Of a stretch of 64,000 nucleotides of DNA, positions 10,032 through 19,313 are shown piece by piece. This DNA comes from Novispirillum itersonii subsp. itersonii ATCC 12639 (GTDB taxonomy: Bacteria > Pseudomonadota > Alphaproteobacteria > Rhodospirillales > Rhodospirillaceae). Both the position numbers and the translations under genes were made by a program. Under the pieces are notes generated by a model, which worked only from the letters and a program-made list of their open reading frames with translations, did not search any database and was not told where the DNA came from. Positions within the stretch are counted from its first letter, which is position 1. Each line of letters begins with the position of its first letter. The stretch is from assembly GCF_000381985.1 (NCBI RefSeq), contig NZ_KB907342.1, positions 186,001 to 250,000 of the forward strand, read 5' to 3'.

Positions 10032-10046
10032 ATTCATGTGGTGAAT
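10032..10046. promoter_or_regulatory. Short inverted repeat upstream of doxX
   Basis: ATTCA and TGAAT arms with a five-base centre lie in an A/T-rich patch 113 bases upstream of the doxX start. The layout fits a dimeric regulator site, but the arms are short and chance is possible. Confidence 0.3.
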
Positions 10047-10067
10047 GATTGGGGCGGTGCCCGCCGA

Positions 10068-10568
10068 TCATGGTTTTGTCTGCCGCCGGTCGGTCAGCAC
10101 AGACAGCAGCATGCAGGCTGCCCCCAGCACGATAGCGATGTCGGCACCATTGAAGGTCGGCCAGTGACTGGTCTGTCCGTCCGGCCAGCGCCAGTAGAGA
10201 TCAATGAAATCAGTCACTGCCCCCTGACGCAGACGGTCAACGATATTCCCGAGTGATCCACCGGTGATCAGGGCCAGCCCGGCCTGTTCCCACCGTCCGG
10301 GGCTGCGCAGGGCCATCACCGCAAACAGCAGGGTGATGCCCCCGGTCAGGGCTGCCATCAACAGGGGCCGCCCGGCCATGACCCCGGCCAGCAGGCCAAA
10401 GCCAGCCCCTTCATTGAACGCCAGAGTCAGGCGCAGGCCGGGCAGAAGATCCAGCCCGTCGCGGTACCGCAGGTGGATCAGGGCCAGCGCCTTGCTGCCC
10501 TGATCCACGGCGACGGCAGCCCCGGCCAGACTGATCACGCGGGCAACGGCTGATCCTGTCCGCATCAT
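10068..10568 (-). CDS. lspA: Lipoprotein signal peptidase II (LspA), metal-operon copy
   Basis: The 166-residue membrane aspartyl protease cleaves prolipoprotein signal peptides. FNEGAGFG, GNIVDR and FNGADIA contain the conserved Asn and the two catalytic Asp residues; four hydrophobic segments surround them. Its ATG overlaps the stop codon of the P-type ATPase gene (ATGA), so the two are translationally coupled. LspA genes joined to Cd/Pb-type ATPases are known from heavy-metal operons such as pbr; whether this is the only lspA of the genome cannot be told from the window. Confidence 0.9.
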   Translation of the reverse strand: MMRTGSAVARVISLAGAAVAVDQGSKALALIHLRYRDGLDLLPGLRLTLAFNEGAGFGLLAGVMAGRPLLMAALTGGITLLFAVMALRSPGRWEQAGLALITGGSLGNIVDRLRQGAVTDFIDLYWRWPDGQTSHWPTFNGADIAIVLGAACMLLSVLTDRRQTKP

Positions 10569-12895
10569 CCGTCCGCCCGGTCCGGGGTGGCGCGCAGCAG
10601 GCGCAGGGCGTTCAGGGTCACCAGCACTGTGGCCCCGGTGTCGGCCAGAATGGCGATCCACAGTCCGGTGAGGCCCAGAACCGATGTCACCAGAAAGACC
10701 GCCTTCAGTCCCAGAGCGAGGGCAACGTTCTGCCGGATATTGCCTATCGTCAGCCGGGCCAGCCGGATCAGCGCCGGGATATCGGTGACACGGTCGCGCA
10801 GGATGGCGGCATCGGCAGTTTCCAGCGCCACATCGGTCCCCGATCCCATGGCAACCCCGACCGCAGCCTGTTTCAGGGCCGGGGCATCGTTAATCCCGTC
10901 CCCGATCATCATGACGGCCTGCCCGGCAGCAGTCTGTCCGGCGGACAGGGTTCTGATGGCGGTCAGCTTGTCTTCGGGCAACATCTCCGCCCGGACCGCG
11001 ACGCCCAGCGGGGCTGCAATGGCGGTTGCCGTCCGCCGGTTGTCCCCGGTCAGCATGGTTGCGCCGATCCCCATGGCCCGCAGTTGCCGGATAGCCTCTG
11101 CCGCATCCGGGCGGGGTTCATCCCGCAGGGCCAGCAGACCGAGGGGCGTGTTGCCATGGCTGACGGCAACCACGGTTTTGCCTTCGGCTTCCAGTGCGTC
11201 TGTCTGACTGCGCAGGGATGGCGGCAGCAGGCCGGACTCTTCGGCAAAGCGGGGGGACAGGACCATCGCCGTCTGCCCGTCGATCTGTGCATCCACCCCT
11301 TTGCCCGGCAGGGCGCGGGCGGCGGTGGCCGGGCGGGCAGCGACCCCGTCTGCGGCGGCCTTGCGGGTGATGGCCTGTGCCAGCGGATGGTTTGATCCGG
11401 CCTCGACACCGGCGGCGACGGCCAGAAGTGTGGCAGCGGCAACGCCGGGGGCCGGGAACGCGTCGGTCACCTGCGGGCGGCCCAGTGTCAGGGTGCCGGT
11501 CTTGTCAAAGGCAACATGGCGGATGGCGGCGGCGGCCTCGATCACCGCGCCGCCTTTCATCAGCAGCCCGCGCCGCGCCCCCGCTGACAGGGCAGAGGCG
11601 ATGGAGGCGGGGACGGAAATCACCAGAGCGCAGGGACAGCCGATCAGCAGCAGGGCCAGCCCGCGATAAATCCATGTTTCCCACATCTGGCCACCGACCA
11701 GTGGCGGAACAACCGCCACCAGCAGCGCCGCCAGCACGATCACCGGCATATACCAGCGGGAAAAGCGGTCAATAAACCGTTCGGTGGGGGCGCGGGCCTC
11801 TTCGGCTTCTTCCACCAGCCGGACAATCCGGGCCAGCGTGGTGTCATCGGCGTCCCGGGTGACGGTGACGGTCAGGGCTGCTTCGGTGTTGATCGATCCG
11901 GCGAAAACCGCATCCCCGACAGTCCGGGTCCGGGGAATGCTCTCACCGGTCACCGGGCTTTCATCAACGCCGGAGGTTCCGTCCTGTACCGTGCCGTCGG
12001 CGGGGATCCGCTCGCCGGGGCGGACCAGCACCACGGCACCGGGGCGCAGACTGGCGGCGGGGACGTCTCTGGGGCCGTCGGCGGTCAGCAGCAGGGCTGT
12101 CTTCGGGACCAATGCCGCCAGTGCCCGGATTCCGTTGCGGGCCTTGCTGGCAGCGACCCCTTCCAGCACCTCGCCGACGGCGAACAGAAACACCACCAGC
12201 GCCGCTTCTTCTGCTGCGCCGATCACCAGCGCCCCGGCGGCGGCAACCGCCATCAGACTTTCGATGGTGAACGGGTTGCCGGTGCGCAGGGCCTCCCACG
12301 CCCGCCGGGCGACCGGGGCAACCCCGATCAGGCAGGCGGCGGTGAAGGCCCATCGCCCAAGATCCTGCCCGATCACGGTTTCCAGTCCCCAGGCCGCAGC
12401 CAGTAAAGCCCCGGTCAGCAGGACCAGCCGCCCTTTGGCGGTCTGGAACCACCGCCGGTCGGCCGGGGTCTGTGCCGGGGTGTGCGCCGGTGCGGGGGAA
12501 TGATCATGGCTGTGTCCATGACCGTGGCTGTGCTCATGGGCATGACCGTGTTCGTGGGTATGACTGTGTTCGTGGGGATGGCCGTGGTCCTGCCCATCCG
12601 CCCCGGATCCGCACGACGGGTTGTCGCAGCAGGACTGGATTTCGGGGGCAGGGGTGGGGTCCTGTCCACTGGCCGGGGTGATGCCAAAGCCCAGCCGGAT
12701 AACGGCTTCCTCGATCTCCGCCGGGGTGGTGGTGCCGGGGGTCAGGCTCAGGCTCAGGCGCTCAGACATCATGGCGACGCGGACATCGCTGACGCCGGGC
12801 AGGCGCGACAGGGCACGGGTGATTTTGGTGGAGCAGGACGCGCAATCCATGCCGGTTACGGTCCAGAACAGCCGGGGGGCGGCAGACTCAGACAT
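10565..12895 (-). CDS. cadA: Zn2+/Cd2+/Pb2+-exporting P1B-type ATPase
   Basis: The 776-residue pump expels soft divalent metals. In order: an HMA domain with GMDCASC (C18, C21); a Cys-rich patch (residues 87-95) and a strikingly His-rich linker (about 103-135, alternating His with Glu/Gly/Ser); membrane helices; the CPC metal site at about 418-420, which marks the Zn/Cd/Pb subgroup; phosphorylation motif DKTGTLT at about 463; and hinge GDGINDAP at about 663. ATG 12895 follows GGAGAG. Expression is probably driven by the MerR-type promoter at 12963-12993. The regulator gene is not in the window. Confidence 0.94.
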   Translation of the reverse strand: MSESAAPRLFWTVTGMDCASCSTKITRALSRLPGVSDVRVAMMSERLSLSLTPGTTTPAEIEEAVIRLGFGITPASGQDPTPAPEIQSCCDNPSCGSGADGQDHGHPHEHSHTHEHGHAHEHSHGHGHSHDHSPAPAHTPAQTPADRRWFQTAKGRLVLLTGALLAAAWGLETVIGQDLGRWAFTAACLIGVAPVARRAWEALRTGNPFTIESLMAVAAAGALVIGAAEEAALVVFLFAVGEVLEGVAASKARNGIRALAALVPKTALLLTADGPRDVPAASLRPGAVVLVRPGERIPADGTVQDGTSGVDESPVTGESIPRTRTVGDAVFAGSINTEAALTVTVTRDADDTTLARIVRLVEEAEEARAPTERFIDRFSRWYMPVIVLAALLVAVVPPLVGGQMWETWIYRGLALLLIGCPCALVISVPASIASALSAGARRGLLMKGGAVIEAAAAIRHVAFDKTGTLTLGRPQVTDAFPAPGVAAATLLAVAAGVEAGSNHPLAQAITRKAAADGVAARPATAARALPGKGVDAQIDGQTAMVLSPRFAEESGLLPPSLRSQTDALEAEGKTVVAVSHGNTPLGLLALRDEPRPDAAEAIRQLRAMGIGATMLTGDNRRTATAIAAPLGVAVRAEMLPEDKLTAIRTLSAGQTAAGQAVMMIGDGINDAPALKQAAVGVAMGSGTDVALETADAAILRDRVTDIPALIRLARLTIGNIRQNVALALGLKAVFLVTSVLGLTGLWIAILADTGATVLVTLNALRLLRATPDRADG

Positions 12896-12962
12896 TTCGG
12901 ATCTCTCCGGTTACGGTCCCGGAAGGGCGACGGACGCCAGGGGGCCATGGAACATTGAGATC

Positions 12963-12993
12963 ACGCTAATCCCTCTAGTGACTATAGCTGCAA
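12963..12993 (-). promoter_or_regulatory. MerR-family (ZntR/CadR/PbrR-type) promoter of cadA-lspA
   Basis: On the minus strand a -35 box TTGCAG (12988-12993) and a -10 box TAGCGT (12963-12968) are separated by 19 bases instead of 17. The spacer holds a near-perfect dyad, CTATAG and CTAGAG, with three bases between. This over-long spacer with a central dyad is the hallmark of promoters that MerR-family metal sensors activate by untwisting. It lies 68 bases upstream of the ATPase start. Confidence 0.78.
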
Positions 12994-13137
12994 GCGTCTT
13001 TTTGCACGAGGTAGTGAGGGCTTACTCCGGGCCTATCCCTCCGTCATGGCCGTCTCAGCAGAATGGCTGATGCCAGTCTGAACAGATCCATGCTAAAGAA
13101 AGTAGTGGGCAGATCCTGCGGACAGGAGTGGAAGACG

Positions 13138-14868
13138 GTGAACAGGGCTGATATCGCCCCGCCTCAGACGGAACAGCCGGCGGCTGGCGGTGCCCCGGGA
13201 GACTCTCCCGTGCCGGACAGTATTCTCAGCGGCTTTCCCGGCCCGTTGCTGCTGTTTTCCCCCAGTGGAACCCTGCTGACGGCCCAGCCGGAGGAAACGC
13301 CGCTGGCACAGGCCCTTGCGGACGGTCATGCTGCTGAGGCTCAGGCCCTTGTCGCGGTCTGCGCCAGCAGTCGTCACGCCAATCAGGGCACGGTGCAGAT
13401 TGAGGCCGGTGATGGTCTGTATACCTTTGACCTGACCGTGCTGCCCCTGCCCGATGGCCGGGTGGCGATGCTGGGGCGCGAGGTGACCCTGCATCACAAT
13501 CTGCGGGCTGCGTTGGTCGAAAGCCGTCAGCGGTACAAGGATTTTGTCGAGATTTCGTCGGATTTCGCCTGGGAAACCGGCATTGACGGCACCTTTGTGT
13601 TTGTCAGCCCACGCGGGGCGCTTGGTCATCCGGCAGCCGATCTGATCGGGCGCGACCCGGTCGATCTGGTGATGGAGCGCGATGCTCAGACGGGGATCCC
13701 TTTTTCCACCCATGTGCCGATTGAGCATGGCGAGGTCTGGGTCCGCCGGGTGGATGGGGCACCGGTCTGCGTTACCGTTGCCGCCCGTCCGATTTTTGAC
13801 CGCTCTGGCCGCTGGATCGGCACCCGCGGGGTCTGCCGGGATGTGACGACGGAACGCGAACGTGATCTGCAACTGGCCCGTGCCCGTAACCGTGAGCGGA
13901 TCGTCAACCACATTGTCCGCACCTTCCGCGATGAGGTCGATCCCAACAATATGCTCAATGTCGCCGCAGAAACGCTGGCGCGCGGCATGGGGGCCAGCGA
14001 CTGCCATATCTTCCGCCGTCCCAGCGAAACGCTGGAGGAAAGCCACCCGAGCGAACTGCCCGCCGGATTGATCCCCGGTGCCCGGTATGGGGCATTGCCG
14101 TATCTGTCCTCGCTGCCGGTTCTGGATGCCCTCGACCGTGGCGAAGAGCTGGTGGAAATTGAGGTTGAGGGCCGTCAGGTGCTGGCGGTGGCCTCCCGTC
14201 ATCACCACCGGGTCAACGGGGCGGTGGTGCTGTACAGGGTGATGGAGCGCGGCAACTGGGGTGTCGATGACCGCTTCCTGCTGTCGGATCTGGCTGACCA
14301 GATCGGCATTGCCAACGAACAGATTGCCGCCCATGAAAGCATCGTCCGCCTGTCGCGGACCGACAGCCTGACCGGGCTTTTTAACCGCCGGGCCTTTTTC
14401 GAGGAAATGGACCGCCGCCATAAGCGGCTGCAGCGGACCAGCTCTTTTGCCGCCCTGCTGTATGTCGATCTTGATAACTTCAAGATGGTCAATGACGTGC
14501 ATGGCCATGCTGCCGGGGATGCCGTGCTGCAGCTGGTGCGGGACATGCTGCTGGGCAATACCCGCCCGACTGATCTGGTCGCCCGTCTCGGCGGGGATGA
14601 GTTCGCGGTCTGGCTGGAAGGCGGCACCCGTGATGTTGCAGAGGACAAGGCCCGCCTGCTGCTGTCGATGGCAGAACGGCTGCTGCGCCCGCGCTCAGGC
14701 AACCCGGATTATCCGCTGGGGGTGTCGATCGGGATTGCGGTATACGATCCGGTCCATCCGGAGAGCCTGCACGATTTGATGGCGCGGGCGGATCAGGCGA
14801 TGTACTCGGTTAAAAAGACAGGTAAGCTGGGGGTTGCGGTTGCCGAGCATCCTGTCCGGACTGCCTGA
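13138..14868 (+). CDS. PAS-GAF-GGDEF diguanylate cyclase
   Basis: The protein would make cyclic di-GMP. From GTG 13138 it has 576 residues: a variable N-terminal sensor part, a PAS domain (about 130-245), a GAF-like region (about 255-410) and a C-terminal GGDEF domain. The active-site loop is an intact GGDEF at about residue 485, and RPTD five residues before it is a textbook inhibitory I-site, so product inhibition is expected. No EAL domain is present. AGGAG nine bases before GTG 13138 decides the start; ATG 13063 upstream is in frame but lacks such a site. It is divergent from the metal operon. No membrane segment is seen. Confidence 0.9.
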   Translation: MNRADIAPPQTEQPAAGGAPGDSPVPDSILSGFPGPLLLFSPSGTLLTAQPEETPLAQALADGHAAEAQALVAVCASSRHANQGTVQIEAGDGLYTFDLTVLPLPDGRVAMLGREVTLHHNLRAALVESRQRYKDFVEISSDFAWETGIDGTFVFVSPRGALGHPAADLIGRDPVDLVMERDAQTGIPFSTHVPIEHGEVWVRRVDGAPVCVTVAARPIFDRSGRWIGTRGVCRDVTTERERDLQLARARNRERIVNHIVRTFRDEVDPNNMLNVAAETLARGMGASDCHIFRRPSETLEESHPSELPAGLIPGARYGALPYLSSLPVLDALDRGEELVEIEVEGRQVLAVASRHHHRVNGAVVLYRVMERGNWGVDDRFLLSDLADQIGIANEQIAAHESIVRLSRTDSLTGLFNRRAFFEEMDRRHKRLQRTSSFAALLYVDLDNFKMVNDVHGHAAGDAVLQLVRDMLLGNTRPTDLVARLGGDEFAVWLEGGTRDVAEDKARLLLSMAERLLRPRSGNPDYPLGVSIGIAVYDPVHPESLHDLMARADQAMYSVKKTGKLGVAVAEHPVRTA

Positions 14869-15029
14869 CGGGATGCTGTGCCGCTGATGTCGTACCCTGT
14901 TTCTGTCTGTGGTGTCGTGTTGACCGTGACCCTGTCTTTTTTAGCCGTGATGCCTGTCTTCGGGCAAATCCGGTTTCTGCTGCCACCGGGCGAAGCCCGG
15001 CATAACCCCGAGGAGGAGCTGGCCCTGTC

Positions 15030-16472
15030 ATGACATCCTTCCTCAAGCGTCTTCTCGGTCTTGAAGAGACCGGGGCACTCGCTCCTGCCACTCCTGACCC
15101 TCTCCCGCGGAGTATGCCGCCAGCCCCCCCGCTGCCGGACGACCTGATGTCGTTTGAGCCGATCCCTTATGATGCCGCGAAGCAGTATGCGCGCAGCGAG
15201 GATCCGGCCATCCGCATTGCGCTGGCATCGCGGACCGATGTCCCGGCGGAGATCCTGTATTTCCTGTCAGAGGATACCAATCCGGCGGTGCGCCGGGCCG
15301 TGGCCCTGAACGGGTCAACCCCGGCGCTGGCGCATCTGGTGCTGGTGGAGGATCAGGATGACCGGGTCCGGGCTGATCTGGCTTTCCGGATTGCCCGGCT
15401 GGCTCCGGGCCTGAGCCCGGACGAGCATGACCGTGCCCGGCAGGCAGCTTACCGGGTCATTTCCCGGCTGGCGCAGGACCAGATGGTGCGGGTCCGTCAG
15501 ATTCTGTCGGAAGCGATCAAGGATGTGATCGACGCCCCGTCTGATGTCATCCGTCGGCTGGCGCGGGATGTGGAGGAAGTTTCCACCCCGGTGCTGGAGT
15601 ATTCGCCGGTCCTGCAGGATGAGGACCTGCTTGATATCATTGCGGCCAGCCCGTCTTCGGCGATGCTGTCGGCGATCTCGCGCCGTCAGCGTCTGTGCGC
15701 CGATGTTGCCGATGCCATCGCAGAGACCGATGATACGGTGGCGGTGGCCGATCTGCTGCGCAATACATCAGCCCAGATCCGGGAAGAAACCCTCGACCAC
15801 CTGATTGAGAATGCCCCCGACCGTCTGGAATGGCACGAGCCTCTGGTCCGCCGCCCCGGCCTGCACCGTCATGCGGCGATGCGTCTGGCGGAGTTTGTCG
15901 CCGATCGCTGGCTGAAAGTGCTGCATGACCGCCGGGATCTGTCGCCGGAGACGCTGGCTGAGGTCAAGCGGGTGGTTCATGCCCGCCTGCACGATGAAAA
16001 GATCCATCCGACCCCGGAATACCGGCTTGCTGTTGATCCGGCTGCTGGCAGCGGCCTGCCGGAGATTCTGCAGCGGATCGACGTGTCCGGCTGGCCGCTG
16101 GCGCGGATTGAGGCGTTCCGGCAGGCCGTCGAAATGTACCGGCGCGGCGATCTGGGTGCCCCGGTGCTGTTGCAGGCGATCAAGGTCGGTGACATTGAAT
16201 TTGTTGCGGCAGCGCTGGATGTGCTGAATCACCTGATGCCAGGGGCTTCGCTGGAGGCAATCCGCATGGCCAACTGCAAGGCCATCGCGGCGTTGGTGTG
16301 GCATGCGGCCCTGTCCCCGGCGCTGTCGGTACAGATTCAGTCCCGTCTGGCCCGGGTCGCGCCGTCTGATGTGTTGACGGAAAGCGAGGATCTGCCCTTT
16401 GGCCTGACCATCAGTGAGATGGAATGGCAGGTCGAAATGTTCGCCAGACGGACGGACACTCCCCCCCTCTGA
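15030..16472 (+). CDS. DUF2336 domain protein
   Basis: The 480-residue protein is almost all alpha-helical with HEAT-like repeats (for example EDPAIRIALASRTDVPAEIL and TNPAVRRAVALN, residues 55-95), the pattern of the alphaproteobacterial DUF2336 family. No signal peptide or membrane helix is visible, so it is probably a cytoplasmic scaffold. AGGAGG precedes ATG 15030. It lies between a diguanylate cyclase gene and an SH3-like protein gene on the same strand; the function of the family is not known. Confidence 0.82.
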   Translation: MTSFLKRLLGLEETGALAPATPDPLPRSMPPAPPLPDDLMSFEPIPYDAAKQYARSEDPAIRIALASRTDVPAEILYFLSEDTNPAVRRAVALNGSTPALAHLVLVEDQDDRVRADLAFRIARLAPGLSPDEHDRARQAAYRVISRLAQDQMVRVRQILSEAIKDVIDAPSDVIRRLARDVEEVSTPVLEYSPVLQDEDLLDIIAASPSSAMLSAISRRQRLCADVADAIAETDDTVAVADLLRNTSAQIREETLDHLIENAPDRLEWHEPLVRRPGLHRHAAMRLAEFVADRWLKVLHDRRDLSPETLAEVKRVVHARLHDEKIHPTPEYRLAVDPAAGSGLPEILQRIDVSGWPLARIEAFRQAVEMYRRGDLGAPVLLQAIKVGDIEFVAAALDVLNHLMPGASLEAIRMANCKAIAALVWHAALSPALSVQIQSRLARVAPSDVLTESEDLPFGLTISEMEWQVEMFARRTDTPPL

Positions 16473-16526
16473 CCGGGCAACCGGGCGGGGAGCAGCGGGG
16501 ATTGGCAGGCGTGCAGGTGGGGGATC

Positions 16527-17816
16527 ATGCGTAAGGTGGTGTGGTTGGGGCCGTTGGCCCTGCTGGCGGCGGCAAGCGGCATCGGCCTGCGCTATGGCGT
16601 GACGGAGATGTTCCGCCCGCCGGTGTCCGGTGTGGTGCCCGGTCAGTCGGGGGTTGCGGTCCCCGCCGATGATCCGGCGGCGCCTTTTAATGATGTCGCC
16701 CGCTATTCTGCGGCGCTGGGCGATGCGTTGATCCGTGCCGGGCAGGCTGTTCTGGCCCCGGGGAGCCGCCCCGGTCAACCGGATCCGGCATCCACGTCTA
16801 CACCGGCAAAGCCTGACCCCCATAAACCTGACACTCATAAACCGGAGGCTGTCAAAGCTGACGCGGGCAAGTCTGAGGTTGTCCGCGGTGAGCCCAAAAA
16901 GCCCGAGGCTGCGCCGTCCGCCGATCTGTCGCAGGTCGCAGACCGCTTTAAAGCCCCTGCGGCCCGCCCGGTGGTGTCGGCCCCGATACCGGATGCCCCC
17001 CCGGCCCCGCCGCCGGGACCAACGGCTTTTGCCCCGGCGGATCAGTACCCGCTGACAAGCTGGGCGCTGGATTATGGTGAGGCGGGCTATGCGGCCCGTC
17101 TGGCGTTGAATGGGGCTCCGTTGGCCGGGCGCTCCCCCGGATTGGGGGAGACGCTGGAAGTCTCCGGCTGGGCCGGGGATTCCCTGATCGGCATCCGCTT
17201 CAGTCATGTGCTGGCGGCGGTCTGTGGCAAGGTTGTCGGGGCCGCCCCGGTGCAGGAGCCGACACCGGATATTGCCCGTACCATTCACAGCAATCTGAGC
17301 ATGGCGGGCTGGAGCCTGCGGCTGCCGGTGGAGCTGCTGCCCCGCTGTGACAGGCCGGTTCTGACTGTTCTGGCGGTGCGGGACGGTAAATTTGCCTATC
17401 CGTTGCGGGGGGAGCATCCGCTGGTGCTGCCTGCTGAGACGGTTAAGGCCCCGGCTTCGGCGACGGTCAGGCCGTTACGCCCCGGTGATCTGCCGTTTCT
17501 CGACCGTCAGCCGTTAACCCTCAGTGCCAAGCCGGTGACTGTCCGGCGTTGCGCCGCTTCTGACTGTGCACCACTTGGGGCACTTGCCCCCGGTGAGTAC
17601 AGTGTTGCGGTGATGGACCGGCAGAAGGGCTGGGTCCTGTTGGTGACCCCGTCGCTGTCCGGCTGGGTGCCGGACAGTGTGCTGCGTCCGCCGCCCCCGG
17701 TCAGGAAACCGGCTCCGCCGAAGGAGGATGTCAGGCCGGAAGACGCGAAGCCGGAGGCAAAAGCGCCGGAGAGCAAAAAGCCCGAAGCGGCGTCTGGCGA
17801 GGAGAAAAAGCCTTAA
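16527..17816 (+). CDS. Pro/Lys-rich protein with SH3-like domain
   Basis: The 429-residue protein has an N-terminal hydrophobic anchor (1-22), a long disordered region with repeated KPD/KPE motifs (about 85-165), a folded middle, an SH3-like domain (about 325-395: VTVRRCAASDCAPLGALAPGEYSVAV, KGWVLLVTPSLSGWVPDSVL) and another Lys/Pro/Glu tail. SH3-like domains of this kind often bind the cell wall, so an envelope role is likely. It starts 54 bases after the DUF2336 gene and ends before a strong terminator. Confidence 0.68.
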   Translation: MRKVVWLGPLALLAAASGIGLRYGVTEMFRPPVSGVVPGQSGVAVPADDPAAPFNDVARYSAALGDALIRAGQAVLAPGSRPGQPDPASTSTPAKPDPHKPDTHKPEAVKADAGKSEVVRGEPKKPEAAPSADLSQVADRFKAPAARPVVSAPIPDAPPAPPPGPTAFAPADQYPLTSWALDYGEAGYAARLALNGAPLAGRSPGLGETLEVSGWAGDSLIGIRFSHVLAAVCGKVVGAAPVQEPTPDIARTIHSNLSMAGWSLRLPVELLPRCDRPVLTVLAVRDGKFAYPLRGEHPLVLPAETVKAPASATVRPLRPGDLPFLDRQPLTLSAKPVTVRRCAASDCAPLGALAPGEYSVAVMDRQKGWVLLVTPSLSGWVPDSVLRPPPPVRKPAPPKEDVRPEDAKPEAKAPESKKPEAASGEEKKP

Positions 17817-17869
17817 CAGGGCTCTCCTGTCCGGCGATGTGCTGGCAATGATAGTTACCCTAGAATACG

Positions 17870-17905
17870 GACAGGAAGGCCGGGGGCGGTCTTCCTGTCT
17901 TTTTT
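17870..17905 (+). terminator. Terminator after the SH3-like gene
   Basis: Nine-bp stem GACAGGAAG/CTTCCTGTC (17870-17899) followed by six T residues (17900-17905). It closes the plus-strand unit and lies just before the end of the convergent MFS gene. Confidence 0.82.
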
Positions 17906-17932
17906 ACCTGTGGCCGGTGGATGGCAGGCCGG

Positions 17933-19270
17933 TCAGCGCGGGTGGCTTTCCGCCTTCACATGCAGGGGACGCCCGGCCCCGATGCCAAACAGCGCCCCGG
18001 TACAGCAGATGACCGCGAACAGGATGGCGACGGCGGTCCAGCCGCCAAAGGCATCATGCAGCACGCCGACCAGAAACGGCCCGCCACTGGCAAGGGTATA
18101 GCCAAAGCCCTGTGCCATGCCGGACAACTGGGCAGCAACATGGCTGTCACTGGCCCGCAGGACGATCAGGGTGATCCCCAGAGCGAAAGCCGCGCCAAGG
18201 CCGACACCGGAAAACAGGGTCCAGATCCATACGGTGGACAGCGGGGCGAAGATAAATCCCAGCATCCCGATCAGGGTAAGGATCAGGGTCAGCACCGTGG
18301 CAATGCTCTGGCTGGGGCGGCGGGTGGCCAGAATCGGGGCCAGCAGCGAAGAGGGCACCTGAATCAGGATCGACAGGGACACCACCCAGCCGGCCTGCAC
18401 CGGGTCCAGTCCGCGATCCCGCAGGATCGGGGCCAGCCAGCCGAACAGGGAATAGGCCATCGACGATTGCAGCCCCATGAACAGGGTAACCTGCCATGCC
18501 AGCGGGTCCCGGGTCAGGCCCCGGACAAGCCAGCCTTTTCCGGCGGCGGCACTGCGTCCGGCCCGGACCTGCGGGATCCACACCACAGTGGCAATGATGG
18601 CGGGCACCGCCCAGAAGGCGAGGGCAAAGGCCCATGATCCCCCGGCAGCCTGTTCCAGCGGAACCGTAAACCCGGCGGCCAGTGACGCCCCGGCGCACAG
18701 GGCCATGGTGTAGACACCGGCCATCAGGGCTGCTTTATGCGGAAAGTCGCGCTTGACCAGCCCCGGCAGCAGCACGTTCATTCCGGCGATGGCAGCCCCG
18801 ACCATAACCCCGGACAGCAGCAGGGCCGGATAATTCACCACCAGCCGCAGCACCAGACCGGCGATCAGCCGCAGCACCAGACCGGCGATCAGCAGCAGCA
18901 TCAGCAGCAGGATTGCTTTCTCGGTCCCCAGCCGCCGCCCCATGCCGGGGGCAACGGCGGAGAACAGGCCGAGGCAGACCACCGGCAGGGTGGTCAGCAG
19001 GGCTGCCCCGCTGCCGCCAAGGCCGAGAGTCGCCATGATCTCGGACAGCACCGGTCCGACGCTGGACAGCGCCGGGCGGAGATTGAAGCCGACCATGACA
19101 ATGGCGATGATCAGCATCATTCCGCCTGCCAGAGCGGGCGCCGCCACCGGTGCGGCAGGGGGGATCGTCGCCGTGGCCTCATCGGCGTCAATCAGCAGCT
19201 CTTCGGCCAGATGCTCAACCGCTTCGGTATCCAGAGGCGGGAGAGGGGCAGGGGGTTCACGCAGGGACAT
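17933..19270 (-). CDS. MFS transporter, CynX/NimT-type
   Basis: The 445-residue carrier has about 12 membrane helices and the CynX-family signature GFNLRPALSSVGPVL in the first helix; relatives carry cyanate, nitroimidazoles or other small organic compounds. The first 50 residues are a Pro/Glu-rich cytoplasmic tail. The start at 19270 is the first ATG that fits, with only a weak ribosome-binding site. It follows the GntR regulator gene by 43 bases on the same strand, so the regulator probably controls it. An eight-residue tandem duplication sits in one helix (see repeat). Confidence 0.82.
   Translation of the reverse strand: MSLREPPAPLPPLDTEAVEHLAEELLIDADEATATIPPAAPVAAPALAGGMMLIIAIVMVGFNLRPALSSVGPVLSEIMATLGLGGSGAALLTTLPVVCLGLFSAVAPGMGRRLGTEKAILLLMLLLIAGLVLRLIAGLVLRLVVNYPALLLSGVMVGAAIAGMNVLLPGLVKRDFPHKAALMAGVYTMALCAGASLAAGFTVPLEQAAGGSWAFALAFWAVPAIIATVVWIPQVRAGRSAAAGKGWLVRGLTRDPLAWQVTLFMGLQSSMAYSLFGWLAPILRDRGLDPVQAGWVVSLSILIQVPSSLLAPILATRRPSQSIATVLTLILTLIGMLGFIFAPLSTVWIWTLFSGVGLGAAFALGITLIVLRASDSHVAAQLSGMAQGFGYTLASGGPFLVGVLHDAFGGWTAVAILFAVICCTGALFGIGAGRPLHVKAESHPR
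18851..18898. repeat. 24-bp in-frame tandem duplication in the MFS gene
   Basis: Two adjacent 24-bp copies (18851-18874 and 18875-18898) differ at one base. They encode a repeated LVLRLIAG-type octapeptide in a transmembrane helix, giving a longer helix or loop with two Arg residues. Confidence 0.8.
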
Positions 19271-19313
19271 GGTGGGGTATCCGGTTGGGAAAGTCAGCGG
19301 AAAGGGGGGGAGT

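Noticed and set aside
13093-17417. Very long minus-strand open frames opposite the GGDEF, DUF2336 and SH3-like genes
   Set aside because: They are antisense shadows typical of high-GC DNA, rich in Gln, His, Arg and Pro with no family features.
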